Origin: Clostridia bacterium
GTDB lineage: Bacteria > Bacillota > Clostridia > Oscillospirales > Acutalibacteraceae
Reading direction: 5' to 3'
Length of the DNA stretch: 23,676 bases
Assembly: GCA_900769535.1 (NCBI GenBank)
Contig: CAAGHB010000092.1
Coordinates: forward strand, 1 to 23,676
The translations under genes and the position numbers were made by a program. Below, in pieces: positions 16,701 through 23,647 of the stretch (positions within the stretch are counted from its first letter, which is position 1; each line of letters opens with the position of its first letter). The notes below the pieces were generated by a model that had not been told where the DNA came from, ran no database searches, and was given only the letters and a program-made list of their open reading frames with translations.

Positions 16701-17557
16701 ACGCAGAGGATATTACCCAGGGTCTTCCGCGAGTTGAAGAGCTCTTCGAAGCTCGCAGACCGAAGAGAGCCGCTATCATCAGCGCAATCGACGGTATCGT
16801 AAATATCCGCGACGGAAAGAGAAATAAGGAAATCGTTGTTGTTGCCGAGGATGCTTCCGACGAGCGCAAGTACGTAATTCCTTACGACTATACTATTAAG
16901 GTAGAAGAAGGCGACAAGGTTACCGCAGGTCAGCTTTTGACCGAAGGTATCTATGCACCGCAGGATATCCTCGAATCCGGACTTAACAAGGATAAGCATA
17001 ATTTCGGCGGCAGAAATATCAAGGCCGCTGAGCATGACGTACGCACCTATATTATCGAAGAGGTTCAGAGAACCTATCGTTCACAGGGTGTTGACATCAA
17101 CGATAAGCACATCGAGGTTATCGTTCGCCAGATGATGAAAAAGGTTCGCATCGAAGAAAGCGGCTCGTCATCATTCCTTCCCGGAACACAGGTTGACAGA
17201 GGCGACTTCTATTTCGAAAGAAAGCTCATCAAGGAACGCATCGCAGCAGGGGAAACCGACCTCGTCGTACCGACAGCAACACCTACGTTGCTCGGTATTA
17301 CAAAGGCATCTCTTGCTACCGACTCCTTCCTTTCAGCAGCATCCTTCCAGGAGACAACCCGTGTCCTCACCGATGCCGCAATCAAGGGTAAGGTTGACAG
17401 TCTCTTTGGACTTAAAGAGAACGTTATCATCGGTAAGCTTGTTCCTGCCGGTACCGGTATGAAAATGAACGGTGCCGAAGAAAACGGCGAAACCTATGAT
17501 ATTCTTCCGGAAGAGGAAATTACCGAAACCGCCGAAGAAATCACCGTTGCCGAATAA
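13748..17557 (+). CDS. rpoC: DNA-directed RNA polymerase subunit beta', with altered catalytic motif
   Basis: The 1269-residue RpoC contains the catalytic centre of RNA polymerase. Zinc site 1 is Cys59, Cys61, Cys74, Cys77; zinc site 2 is Cys813, Cys931, Cys938, Cys941. The bridge-helix region (GLNVLEYFISSRGARKGLAD) and the trigger loop (QLTMRTFHTGG, 972-982, with Met975, Arg976, His979) are normal. The magnesium loop is not: codons 448-454 read N-D-H-F-D-G-D, where cellular polymerases have N-A-D-F-D-G-D. Asp452 and Asp454 remain; the position of E. coli Asp460 is His450 (CAC at 15095-15097), with Asp449 before it. The flanks (LHPLVCTAY and QMAVHVPLSAEAQAEARFL) are canonical and the frame is open throughout, so the gene looks like a working single copy. 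It starts at ATG 13748, 9 bases after AAGGAGGG, in the same transcript as rpoB. Confidence 0.97.
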   Translation: MADIQFESIKIGLASPEQIRAWSSGEVTKPETINYRTLKPERDGLFCEKIFGPTKDWECHCGKYKRIRYKGKVCERCGVEVTRAKVRRERMGTIELASPVSHIWYYKTIPSRMGLILDVTPRVLEQVLYFSQYIVTDPGNTPLEKKQLLTNDQYNEMREKYEDDFKAGMGAEAIKTLLEEIDLDALSAELKSEIESASGAGQKKIRLVKRLEIVEAFRQSGNRPEWMIMDVIPVIPPDLRPMVQLDGGRFATSDLNDLYRRVINRNNRLKRLLELNAPDIIVRNEKRMLQEAVDALIDNGRRGRAVTGPSNRALKSLSDMLKGKQGRFRQNLLGKRVDYSGRSVIVVGPELKMYQCGLPKEMALELFKPFVMKRLVETNMASNIKTARKMVDRVRPEVWDALGTVIKEHPVLLNRAPTLHRLGIQAFEPVLVEGRAIKLHPLVCTAYNDHFDGDQMAVHVPLSAEAQAEARFLMLAANNLLKPSDGKPVAVPTQDMVLGSYYLTITKFDEPGVGKIFRSEDEAIMAYESGAIGLHSPIRVRRTGEFNGETITRMIDATVGFFIFNRSIPQDLGFAKRTEGHELDLEICFTRKDAEKPIIESEDDIKQNKVGKKMLGKIIDACIKKHGTSETAIVLDNVKATGYKYSTKGAITVSVSDAIIPPEKAQYIAESEQEVERIKTMYKRGFASEDDRYRLVIESWNRTTEKVADALKDNLDEYNPIFMMADSGARGSMNQIRQLAGMRGLIANTAGKTIEVPIRANYREGLNVLEYFISSRGARKGLADTALRTADSGYLTRRLVDVSQDVIIREDDCETDDGLTVYSIYDRPIEICKKAEAEMLENAKLDGKGEPSLDEREELLEQRFGKPIEPLTERLTGRYLVNDCINNETGEVVVTASVMMTEDEAELVYRTERANQNTVFPCVKIRSILGCHAKHGICKKCYGENLANKLPVTVGEAVGIIAAQSIGEPGTQLTMRTFHTGGIANAEDITQGLPRVEELFEARRPKRAAIISAIDGIVNIRDGKRNKEIVVVAEDASDERKYVIPYDYTIKVEEGDKVTAGQLLTEGIYAPQDILESGLNKDKHNFGGRNIKAAEHDVRTYIIEEVQRTYRSQGVDINDKHIEVIVRQMMKKVRIEESGSSSFLPGTQVDRGDFYFERKLIKERIAAGETDLVVPTATPTLLGITKASLATDSFLSAASFQETTRVLTDAAIKGKVDSLFGLKENVIIGKLVPAGTGMKMNGAEENGETYDILPEEEITETAEEITVAE

Positions 17558-17571
17558 AAAATAAATAAAAA

Positions 17572-17613
17572 ACACCGTTTTGGTTGAATAAAAAACCGAA
17601 ACGGTGTTTTTTT
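17572..17613 (+). terminator. Rho-independent terminator after rpoC
   Basis: ACACCGTTTTGGTT (17572-17585) pairs with AACCGAAACGGTGT (17594-17607) with a single G-U pair, followed by a run of T residues. It separates rpoBC from the str operon. Confidence 0.92.
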
Positions 17614-17656
17614 ATCGAATAAATGGCTTAAAATCAACTTTTTTTGAAGTTTTTAC

Positions 17657-17686
17657 TTGACAAAATATGATGATTGGTGATATTAT
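17657..17686 (+). promoter_or_regulatory. Promoter of the str operon (rpsL)
   Basis: TTGACA (17657-17662), an 18-base spacer and TATTAT (17681-17686). Predicted start near 17693, giving a leader of about 107 bases. The leader holds a possible weak hairpin (GACA...GGCC / GGCC...TGTC, about 17742-17770) before the ribosome binding site. Confidence 0.8.
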
Positions 17687-17799
17687 TTATGTTTGTATGG
17701 AGTAGTGTGTTGTAACTGCGCCAAAATGCTAATTTAAGCGTGACAATCGGGCCGAAAATGGCCTGTGTCATATATAAAAATTCAGAGAGGAGGAAACTC

Positions 17800-18222
17800 A
17801 TGCCAACCTTTAACCAGCTCGTACGCAAGGGAAGAGAAACTCAGGAGCGCAAGCCCACAGCGCCTGCACTTTTAAAGAGTCTCAATACCAAAAAGCGTGT
17901 ACTCAACGACCACAATTCACCGCAGAAGAGAGGCGTTTGCACAAAGGTGTCAACTACTACACCTAAGAAGCCGAACTCAGCTCTTCGTAAAATTGCTCGT
18001 GTACGCCTTTCAAACGGTATCGAAGTAACATCTTATATCCCCGGCGTCGGCCACAACTTACAGGAGCACTCCGTCGTTCTTATTCGCGGCGGCCGTGTAA
18101 AAGACCTGCCTGGTGTTCGTTACCATATTATTCGTGGTACCTTGGACGCTCAGGGTGTTGCCAACAGAATGCAGGCCCGTTCAAAGTACGGTGCAAAGCG
18201 TCCTAAGAAGGCAGCGAAGTAA
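17800..18222 (+). CDS. rpsL: 30S ribosomal protein S12
   Basis: The 140-residue S12 sits at the decoding centre and helps set translational accuracy. MPTFNQLVRKGRETQ is the classic start, and the core TPKKPNSALRKIARVRL and GGRVKDLPGVRYH is intact. The lysines that decide streptomycin sensitivity are unaltered (Lys57, equivalent to E. coli Lys43; Lys101, equivalent to Lys88), so no resistance allele is visible. Asp102 is the site that is thiomethylated in some bacteria. The ATG at 17800 follows AGGAGG (17788-17793) with six bases between; the longer in-frame opening at 17740 lacks a ribosome binding site. It is the first gene of the str operon. The small L7Ae-like ybxF/rplGB gene that lies before rpsL in Bacillus is absent. 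Confidence 0.98.
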   Translation: MPTFNQLVRKGRETQERKPTAPALLKSLNTKKRVLNDHNSPQKRGVCTKVSTTTPKKPNSALRKIARVRLSNGIEVTSYIPGVGHNLQEHSVVLIRGGRVKDLPGVRYHIIRGTLDAQGVANRMQARSKYGAKRPKKAAK

Positions 18223-18359
18223 TTTAAGTGGATTTATATCTGCTGCTTAATGTGTTCAGGCAGCGGCGTTAATATATAATGTTACGCCTCTGACTGGCCA
18301 ACGGATTTGAAATAATCCGAGTACCAATGATATCATTTTATGTGAAGGAGGGAAGCGAA
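18223..18359 (+). promoter_or_regulatory. Structured rpsL-rpsG intercistronic region
   Basis: This 137-base spacer is long for neighbouring ribosomal genes and can form successive hairpins: GCTGC/GCAGC (18242-18264), GGCGTTAA/TTACGCC (18265-18288, one bulge) and CGGATT/AATCCG (18302-18319), ahead of the rpsG ribosome binding site AAGGAGGG. There is no T tract and no convincing -35 box before the TATAAT at 18275-18280. In E. coli, S7 represses its own operon by binding the rpsL-rpsG spacer; an analogous role here is inference. Confidence 0.45.
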
Positions 18360-18830
18360 ATGCCAAGAAGAGGCTTTATCGCAAAACGTGATGTTTTGCC
18401 CGATCCGCTTTACAATTCCAAACTCGTAACTCGTCTTATCAACAACATTATGCTCGACGGTAAGAAGGGCGTAGCCCAGAAGATCGTTTATGATGCATTC
18501 GACATCATAAAGGAAAAGACCGGCAAGGAGCCGTTGGAGGTATTTGAGCAGGCAATGGAAAACGTTATGCCCCAGCTCGAAGTAAAGGCACGCCGTGTCG
18601 GCGGCTCAACCTACCAGGTTCCGATCGAGGTTCGTCCCGCACGTCGTGAGACACTCGGTCTTCGTTGGATCACCAACTACTGCCGTAGCCGTAATGAAAA
18701 GACTATGAAGGAACGTCTTTCAGGCGAAATCCTTGACGCAGTTAACGGAATCGGAGGCGCAGCCAAGAAACGTGAAGATACTCACAAGATGGCTGAAGCT
18801 AACAAGGCTTTTGCTCACTACAGATGGTAA
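18360..18830 (+). CDS. rpsG: 30S ribosomal protein S7
   Basis: The 156-residue S7 nucleates assembly of the 30S head by binding the 3' domain of 16S rRNA and lies near the E site. MPRRGFIAKRDVLPDPLYNS is the standard N-terminus, followed by the RVGGSTYQVPIEVRPARR RNA-binding region and the C-terminal NKAFAHYRW. The length equals the usual bacterial S7. The ATG at 18360 has AAGGAGGG eight bases upstream; the in-frame ATG at 18327 would add an atypical extension and lies before the ribosome binding site. It is followed by fusA after 40 bases with no terminator, so the two are co-transcribed. Confidence 0.98.
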   Translation: MPRRGFIAKRDVLPDPLYNSKLVTRLINNIMLDGKKGVAQKIVYDAFDIIKEKTGKEPLEVFEQAMENVMPQLEVKARRVGGSTYQVPIEVRPARRETLGLRWITNYCRSRNEKTMKERLSGEILDAVNGIGGAAKKREDTHKMAEANKAFAHYRW

Positions 18831-18870
18831 TTTACCGCTGTATGTAAGTTTTATTTAATTGGAGGACAAT

Positions 18871-20958
18871 ATGCCAAGAAAAATATCTCTTGAAAAGACA
18901 AGAAATATTGGTATTATGGCCCACATTGACGCCGGAAAGACCACCACAACCGAGCGTATCCTTTTCTACACAGGAAAGACTCGTAAACTCGGTGAAACTC
19001 ATGACGGCGCCGCCACAATGGACTGGATGGAGCAGGAACAGGAGAGAGGTATTACAATCACCTCAGCTGCTACCACTTGCTTCTGGAAGGACCATCGTAT
19101 CAATATTATCGATACTCCCGGACACGTTGACTTCACAGTAGAAGTTCAGCGTTCACTCCGAGTTCTTGACGGTTCTGTTACCGTTCTCTGTGCAAAGGGA
19201 GGCGTAGAACCGCAGTCAGAAACCGTATGGAGACAGGCAGACGAATATAAGGTACCGCGTATGATTTACGTCAACAAGATGGACATCATGGGTGCCGACT
19301 TCTACCACGTTCTTGATATGGTAAACGAGAGATTCCAGTGTAACCCCGTTCCGATTCAGTTGCCTATCGGCTCTGAGGACACATTCAGGGGTATCGTGGA
19401 CCTCGTAAACAACGAAGCCGAAATTTACTACGACGATCTCGGAATGGACGTTCGCCGTGAAGAAATTCCGGACGATATGAAGGAACTTGCTGCAAAATAC
19501 AGAAGCCAGCTCATCGAGCAGGTTGTTGAGCAGGATGAAGAGCTTATGATGGCTTACCTCGAAGATGGCACCGAGCCGACCGTGGACCAGATTAAGACTG
19601 TTATCCGTAAGGCAACCATCGCTAACGAAATGGTTCCGATTTGCTGTGGTACTTCATATCGTAACAAGGGTGTTCAGCCGTTGCTCGACGCAATCGTTGA
19701 ATATATGCCTGCTCCTACCGACGTAGAAGCTATCAAGGGCGTTAACCCTGATACAGAAGAAGAGGAAGTTAGACATTCTTCCGACGACGAGCCGTTTGCA
19801 GCTCTCGCGTTCAAGATTGCTACCGACCCCTTCGTAGGAAAGATTTGCTTCTTCCGTGTCTACTCCGGTTCAGTTGATGCCGGTACAGCCGTATTCAACT
19901 CGGTTAAGGATAATAGAGAAAGACTCGGACGTATTCTTCAAATGCACGCAAATCACCGTGAAGATATCGAAACCTGCTACGCCGGTGACATCGCCGCAGC
20001 AGTAGGTCTCAAAAACACCACCACCGGTGATACCCTTTGTGACGAGAAACATCCGGTTATCCTCGAATCCATGAACTTCCCGGAACCTGTTATTCGTGTT
20101 GCTATCGAGCCGAAGACAAAGGCAGGTCAGGAAAAGATGGGCATTGCTCTCGCAAAGCTCACCGAAGAAGACCCGACCTTCAAGTGCTACACTGATGAAG
20201 AAACAGGACAGACCATCATCGCTGGTATGGGTGAGCTTCACCTCGAAATCATCGTTGACCGTCTTCTCCGCGAATTCAAGGTAGAGGCAAACGTTGGTGC
20301 ACCTCAGGTTGCTTATAAGGAATCTATTCGCACCAAGGTTGACCACGAAACCAAGTATAAGAGACAGTCGGGCGGTTCAGGTCAGTACGGTCACGTTAAG
20401 ATCATTGTTGAGCCGAACGAATCAGGTAAGGGCTACGAATTTATCAACGCTGTAACAGGCGGATCGGTTCCGAAGGAATTCATCGGACCTGTTGACCAGG
20501 GTATTCAGGGCGCACTTCAAGCAGGTGTTCTCGCAGGTTACCCGGTAGTTGACGTAAAGGTAACACTTTACGACGGATCCTACCACGAAGTTGACTCTTC
20601 GGAAATGGCGTTTAAGATTGCCGGTTCAATGGCATTCAAGGAAGCTGCAAGAAAAGCAGATCCCGTTCTTCTCGAACCCATCATGAAGGTAACAGTTATC
20701 GTTCCTGAGGATTATATGGGCGACGTTATCGGCGACCTTAACTCTCGTCGTGGCGAAATCCAGGGCTTTGAGGACAGAATGGGCGGCGTTAAGCAGATTA
20801 ACGCACGTGTACCGCTCGGCGATATGTTCGGTTACGCAACCGACCTCCGTTCAAAGACACAGGGACGCGGTCAGTATGTAATGGAACCCGACGGCTACAA
20901 GGAAGTTCCGAAATCAATCGCAGAAAAGATTATCAGCACAAGAGCAAAGAGTGAATAA
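18871..20958 (+). CDS. fusA: Translation elongation factor G
   Basis: The 695-residue EF-G is the GTPase that drives translocation of tRNA and mRNA on the ribosome and acts with RRF in recycling. The GTPase motifs are AHIDAGKTTTTE (G1, 17-28), DTPGH (G3, 81-85) and NKMD (G4, 135-138). SGGSGQYGHVKI marks domain IV, and RRGEIQGFEDRMGG lies in domain V. The length is that of a canonical EF-G, with no sign of the divergent EF-G2 or Tet(M)-type paralogues. The start is the ATG at 18871, six bases after GGAGG (18861-18865); the in-frame TTG at 18859 overlaps the ribosome binding site and is rejected. No terminator follows, so read-through to tuf is possible despite the extra promoter there. Confidence 0.98.
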   Translation: MPRKISLEKTRNIGIMAHIDAGKTTTTERILFYTGKTRKLGETHDGAATMDWMEQEQERGITITSAATTCFWKDHRINIIDTPGHVDFTVEVQRSLRVLDGSVTVLCAKGGVEPQSETVWRQADEYKVPRMIYVNKMDIMGADFYHVLDMVNERFQCNPVPIQLPIGSEDTFRGIVDLVNNEAEIYYDDLGMDVRREEIPDDMKELAAKYRSQLIEQVVEQDEELMMAYLEDGTEPTVDQIKTVIRKATIANEMVPICCGTSYRNKGVQPLLDAIVEYMPAPTDVEAIKGVNPDTEEEEVRHSSDDEPFAALAFKIATDPFVGKICFFRVYSGSVDAGTAVFNSVKDNRERLGRILQMHANHREDIETCYAGDIAAAVGLKNTTTGDTLCDEKHPVILESMNFPEPVIRVAIEPKTKAGQEKMGIALAKLTEEDPTFKCYTDEETGQTIIAGMGELHLEIIVDRLLREFKVEANVGAPQVAYKESIRTKVDHETKYKRQSGGSGQYGHVKIIVEPNESGKGYEFINAVTGGSVPKEFIGPVDQGIQGALQAGVLAGYPVVDVKVTLYDGSYHEVDSSEMAFKIAGSMAFKEAARKADPVLLEPIMKVTVIVPEDYMGDVIGDLNSRRGEIQGFEDRMGGVKQINARVPLGDMFGYATDLRSKTQGRGQYVMEPDGYKEVPKSIAEKIISTRAKSE

Positions 20959-21010
20959 TTTTTTCTAATAGGGCTAATGCACCCGAACAAACTGCATAAA
21001 CAAAAATAAT

Positions 21011-21060
21011 GCTTGATATTTCACGGGTTTGTTGATAAAATAGACTTGTGAAATATCAGC
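21011..21060. repeat. 13-bp inverted repeat bracketing the tuf promoter
   Basis: GCTTGATATTTCAC (21011-21024) and GTGAAATATCAGC (21048-21060) are perfect inverted copies apart from one extra T in the left arm. The left arm covers the -35 box and the right arm covers the predicted transcription start. There is no T tract after it, so it is not a typical terminator. It may be an operator, or a hairpin formed only in transcripts reading through from fusA. Confidence 0.7.
21013..21041 (+). promoter_or_regulatory. Internal promoter of tuf
   Basis: TTGATA (21013-21018), 17 bases, TAAAAT (21036-21041) with a TGA extended -10. Predicted start near 21048, about 60 bases before the tuf ATG. A dedicated tuf promoter allows EF-Tu to be made in excess of EF-G. 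Confidence 0.75.
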
Positions 21061-21107
21061 ACAAAATAAAAAAATAATTTATCTATTTATACAAGGAGGA
21101 AATTCAA

Positions 21108-22307
21108 ATGGCAAAGGCTAAATTTGAACGTTCAAAACCCCATGTAAACATTGGTACCATTGGTCACGTTGACCATGGTAAGACCACTCTTACTGCTGCT
21201 ATCACAAAGTACCTTTCTCTTAAGGGTCAGGCACAGTTCGAGGACTATGCAAACATCGATAAGGCTCCGGAAGAAAGAGAACGCGGAATCACAATCAACA
21301 CCGCTCACGTTGAGTACGAAACTGACGTACGTCACTACGCTCACGTTGACTGCCCCGGACACGCTGACTATGTTAAAAACATGATCACCGGTGCTGCTCA
21401 GATGGACGGCGCTATCCTCGTTATCGCTTCTACCGATGGCCCGATGGCTCAGACCAAGGAGCACCTTCTCCTTGCTCGTCAGGTAGGCGTTCCCTACATC
21501 GTTGTATTCATGAACAAGGTTGACCAGGTTGACGACCCCGAACTTCTCGAGCTCGTTGAAATGGAAATCCGTGAAACACTTGACAAGTACGAATTCCCGG
21601 GCGACGACACACCCATCATCAAGGGTTCTGCTCTTAAAGCTCTCGAAGCTCCGAACGATGCTTCTGATGCAGCTTATGCTCCTATTCAGGAACTCATGGA
21701 CGCTGTTGACAGCTACATTCCTACTCCTGACCGCAAGGCTGACCTCCCGTTCCTTATGCCTATCGAGGACACTATGACCATTTCCGGTCGTGGTACCGTT
21801 GTTACCGGCCGTGTAGAACGTGGTGTTCTTAACGCAGGTGACGAAGTTGAAATCATCGGTCTTACAGAAGAACGCCGCAAGGTTGTTGTTACTTCTATGG
21901 AAATGTTCCGCAAGACTCTTGATTACTGTGAAGCTGGCGATAACGTTGGTGCACTCCTCCGTGGTGTTGCTCGTGACGAAATCGAACGTGGACAGGTTCT
22001 TTGTAAGCCGGGTTCAATCAATCCGCACACCAAGTTCCATGGCCAGGTTTACATCCTTAGCAAGGAAGAAGGCGGCCGTCATACTCCGTTCTTCAACAAC
22101 TACCGTCCTCAGTTCTACTTCCGTACAACTGACGTTACCGGTGTAATTTCTCTTCCGGAAGGCACAGAAATGTGCATGCCTGGCGATAACGTAGAGATGG
22201 ACGTTGAGCTCATCACTCCTATCGCTATCGAAGAAGGTCTCCGTTTCGCTATCCGCGAAGGTGGACGTACCGTTGGTTCAGGCGTTGTTACAAAGGTTAA
22301 CGGCTAA
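21108..22307 (+). CDS. tuf: Translation elongation factor Tu
   Basis: The 399-residue EF-Tu carries aminoacyl-tRNA to the ribosomal A site as a GTP complex and is normally among the most abundant proteins. The start MAKAKFERSKPHVNIGTIGH is canonical; GHVDHGKT (19-26) is G1, DCPGHADY (81-88) is G3 with catalytic His85, and NKVD (136-139) is G4. Domains II and III follow without change, ending RFAIREGGRTVGSGVVTKV. The ATG at 21108 lies eight bases after AGGAGG (21094-21099). The codon choice is strongly biased, as expected for very high expression. The gene has its own promoter and a strong terminator and closes the str operon. Whether a second tuf copy exists elsewhere cannot be seen here. Confidence 0.98.
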   Translation: MAKAKFERSKPHVNIGTIGHVDHGKTTLTAAITKYLSLKGQAQFEDYANIDKAPEERERGITINTAHVEYETDVRHYAHVDCPGHADYVKNMITGAAQMDGAILVIASTDGPMAQTKEHLLLARQVGVPYIVVFMNKVDQVDDPELLELVEMEIRETLDKYEFPGDDTPIIKGSALKALEAPNDASDAAYAPIQELMDAVDSYIPTPDRKADLPFLMPIEDTMTISGRGTVVTGRVERGVLNAGDEVEIIGLTEERRKVVVTSMEMFRKTLDYCEAGDNVGALLRGVARDEIERGQVLCKPGSINPHTKFHGQVYILSKEEGGRHTPFFNNYRPQFYFRTTDVTGVISLPEGTEMCMPGDNVEMDVELITPIAIEEGLRFAIREGGRTVGSGVVTKVNG

Positions 22308-22342
22308 TTCTAATTAGTAGTTTCTTTTAATAACAAATAATG

Positions 22343-22380
22343 TAGCCCTTTGTTGCTTAATGCAACAAAGGGCTATTTTT
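22343..22380 (+). terminator. Rho-independent terminator after tuf
   Basis: TAGCCCTTTGTTGC (22343-22356), loop TTAAT and GCAACAAAGGGCTA (22362-22375) form a perfect 14-bp stem, followed by TTTTT. It ends the str operon 35 bases after the tuf stop. Confidence 0.94.
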
Positions 22381-22384
22381 ATGT

Positions 22385-22489
22385 TTATTGTTTTATAGGC
22401 GGCTGTTGAGTGCTTGATATTATACGCTTTTTAGCTTGTTTTATGGTTGCAAATTTCTTCATTTCAGCGTATTTACGAATTTGTAGCAT
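22385..22489 (-). CDS. Possible small basic protein, 34 residues
   Basis: In the 268-base gap between the tuf terminator region and the last gene, the minus strand has an ORF of 34 codons starting MLQIRKYAEMKKFATIKQ and ending QQPPIKQ. GGAG lies nine bases before the ATG at 22489, and two further in-frame ATGs lie closer to it. The product would be strongly basic, with no membrane segment or known motif. No convincing promoter is visible and the GGGtGRT gene upstream has its own terminator, so expression is doubtful. This is the only supportable coding call in the gap. Confidence 0.22.
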   Translation of the reverse strand: MLQIRKYAEMKKFATIKQAKKRIISSTQQPPIKQ

Positions 22490-22566
22490 AAACATCATCT
22501 CCAAACCTCAAAACAGCAAAAATGCCGCCGTTTTCAGTGTTTTTTGCTTGCGCTGCACACAACACG

Positions 22567-22610
22567 TAAAAAAACAAGGATTTGAGGAGAGAATTTCTCC
22601 TCAAATCCTT
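22567..22610 (-). terminator. Rho-independent terminator of the GGGtGRT gene
   Basis: AAGGATTTGAGGAGA (22576-22590) and TCTCCTCAAATCCTT (22596-22610) form a perfect 15-bp stem. On the minus strand it is followed by TTGTTTTTTT-like sequence, so it terminates the leftward gene that ends at 22649. Confidence 0.9.
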
Positions 22611-22648
22611 TAATTTATTGAGCTGAATTCTTGATTTTGGAACTCAAA

Positions 22649-23647
22649 TTACTTGCAAGCTTCTTCAATAGCAACTGCAACAGCAACAGTAGCGCCAACC
22701 ATCGGGTTGTTACCCATACCGATAAGTCCCATCATCTCAACGTGAGCAGGAACAGAAGAAGAACCTGCAAACTGAGCGTCAGAGTGCATACGGCCCATTG
22801 TATCGGTCATACCGTAGGAAGAAGGACCTGCTGCCATGTTGTCGGGATGGAGAGTACGTCCTGTACCGCCGCCCGAAGCAACAGAGAAGTACTTAACGCC
22901 GTTTTCGTTGCACCATTTCTTATATGTGCCTGCAACAGGGTGCTGGAAACGGGTCGGGTTGGTTGAGTTACCTGTGATAGAAACGCCAACGTTTTCGAGC
23001 TGCATGATAGCAACGCCTTCCGGAACGTTGTCAGCGCCGTAGCATCTAACGTTTGCACGGGGACCGTTTGAGTAAGCGGTCTCGCCAACAACCTTAACCG
23101 TTTCGGTGTAGGGATCAAACTCGGTCTTTACGTATGTAAAGCCGTTGATTCTCGAAATGATGAAAGCAGCGTCCTTGCCAAGTCCGTTGAGGATAACCTG
23201 GAGCGGCTTTGTTCTAACCTTGTTAGCGTTGAGCGCAATCTTGATAGCGCCTTCGGCAGCAGCGAAAGATTCGTGACCTGCGAGGAAGCAGAAGCAAGAG
23301 GTTTCGTCGCTGAGAAGCATTGCGCCGAGATTTCCGTGGCCGAGACCAACCTTTCTGTTTTCGGCAACGGAGCCGGGTATACAGAATGCTTGGAGACCGA
23401 TACCGATAGCAGCAGCGGCATCAGATGCCTTTGTGCAGCCCTTCTTGATAGCGATAGCGGCGCCTACCGTGTAAGCCCACTTAGCGTTTTCGAAGCAAAT
23501 CGGCTGTGTTTCCTGAACGATGGTATAGGGGTCGATGCCCTTCTCGTCACAGATTGCCTTACATTCATCGATTGATGAAATGCCATATTCTTTAAGCACG
23601 TCGAGGATTTTTGCCTCGCGTCTTTCGTAACCTTCAAATTGTGCCAT
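22649..23647 (-). CDS. GGGtGRT family protein, function unknown
   Basis: The 332-residue protein contains the motif GGGTGRT (259-265) that names its family, inside VASGGGTGRTLHPDN, and ends in a Gly/Ala/Met-rich stretch (GLIGMGNNPMVGATVAVAVA). It is soluble, with no signal peptide. Cysteines are fairly frequent (Cys29, 33, 51, 71, 89, 118, 120, 202, 246 and 331), including CFC at 118-120, but do not form a standard iron-sulfur pattern. The family occurs in anaerobic bacteria and archaea; I recall it being found next to NifU-like iron-sulfur scaffold genes, but no such neighbour is visible because the window ends just upstream. The biochemical role is unknown to me. The ATG at 23647 is preceded on its strand by GGGAGGT about eight bases upstream. 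It is convergent with tuf, has its own terminator, and its promoter must lie beyond the window. Confidence 0.9.
   Translation of the reverse strand: MAQFEGYERREAKILDVLKEYGISSIDECKAICDEKGIDPYTIVQETQPICFENAKWAYTVGAAIAIKKGCTKASDAAAAIGIGLQAFCIPGSVAENRKVGLGHGNLGAMLLSDETSCFCFLAGHESFAAAEGAIKIALNANKVRTKPLQVILNGLGKDAAFIISRINGFTYVKTEFDPYTETVKVVGETAYSNGPRANVRCYGADNVPEGVAIMQLENVGVSITGNSTNPTRFQHPVAGTYKKWCNENGVKYFSVASGGGTGRTLHPDNMAAGPSSYGMTDTMGRMHSDAQFAGSSSVPAHVEMMGLIGMGNNPMVGATVAVAVAIEEACK

Noticed and set aside
17740..17799. Extended start of rpsL
   Set aside because: S12 universally begins MPT; the AGGAGG just before 17800 decides the start.
18265..18288. TATAAT at 18275-18280 as an internal rpsG promoter
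   Set aside because: The sequence 17 bases upstream (GTGTTC) is not a usable -35 box and there is no TG extension.
18859..18870. TTG start of fusA giving MEDN before the ATG
   Set aside because: It overlaps the ribosome binding site; EF-G begins at the ATG 18871.
21011..21060. Reading the inverted repeat as a terminator after fusA
   Set aside because: Loop of 23 bases and no T tract on either side of the stem in the right orientation; a promoter lies inside it.
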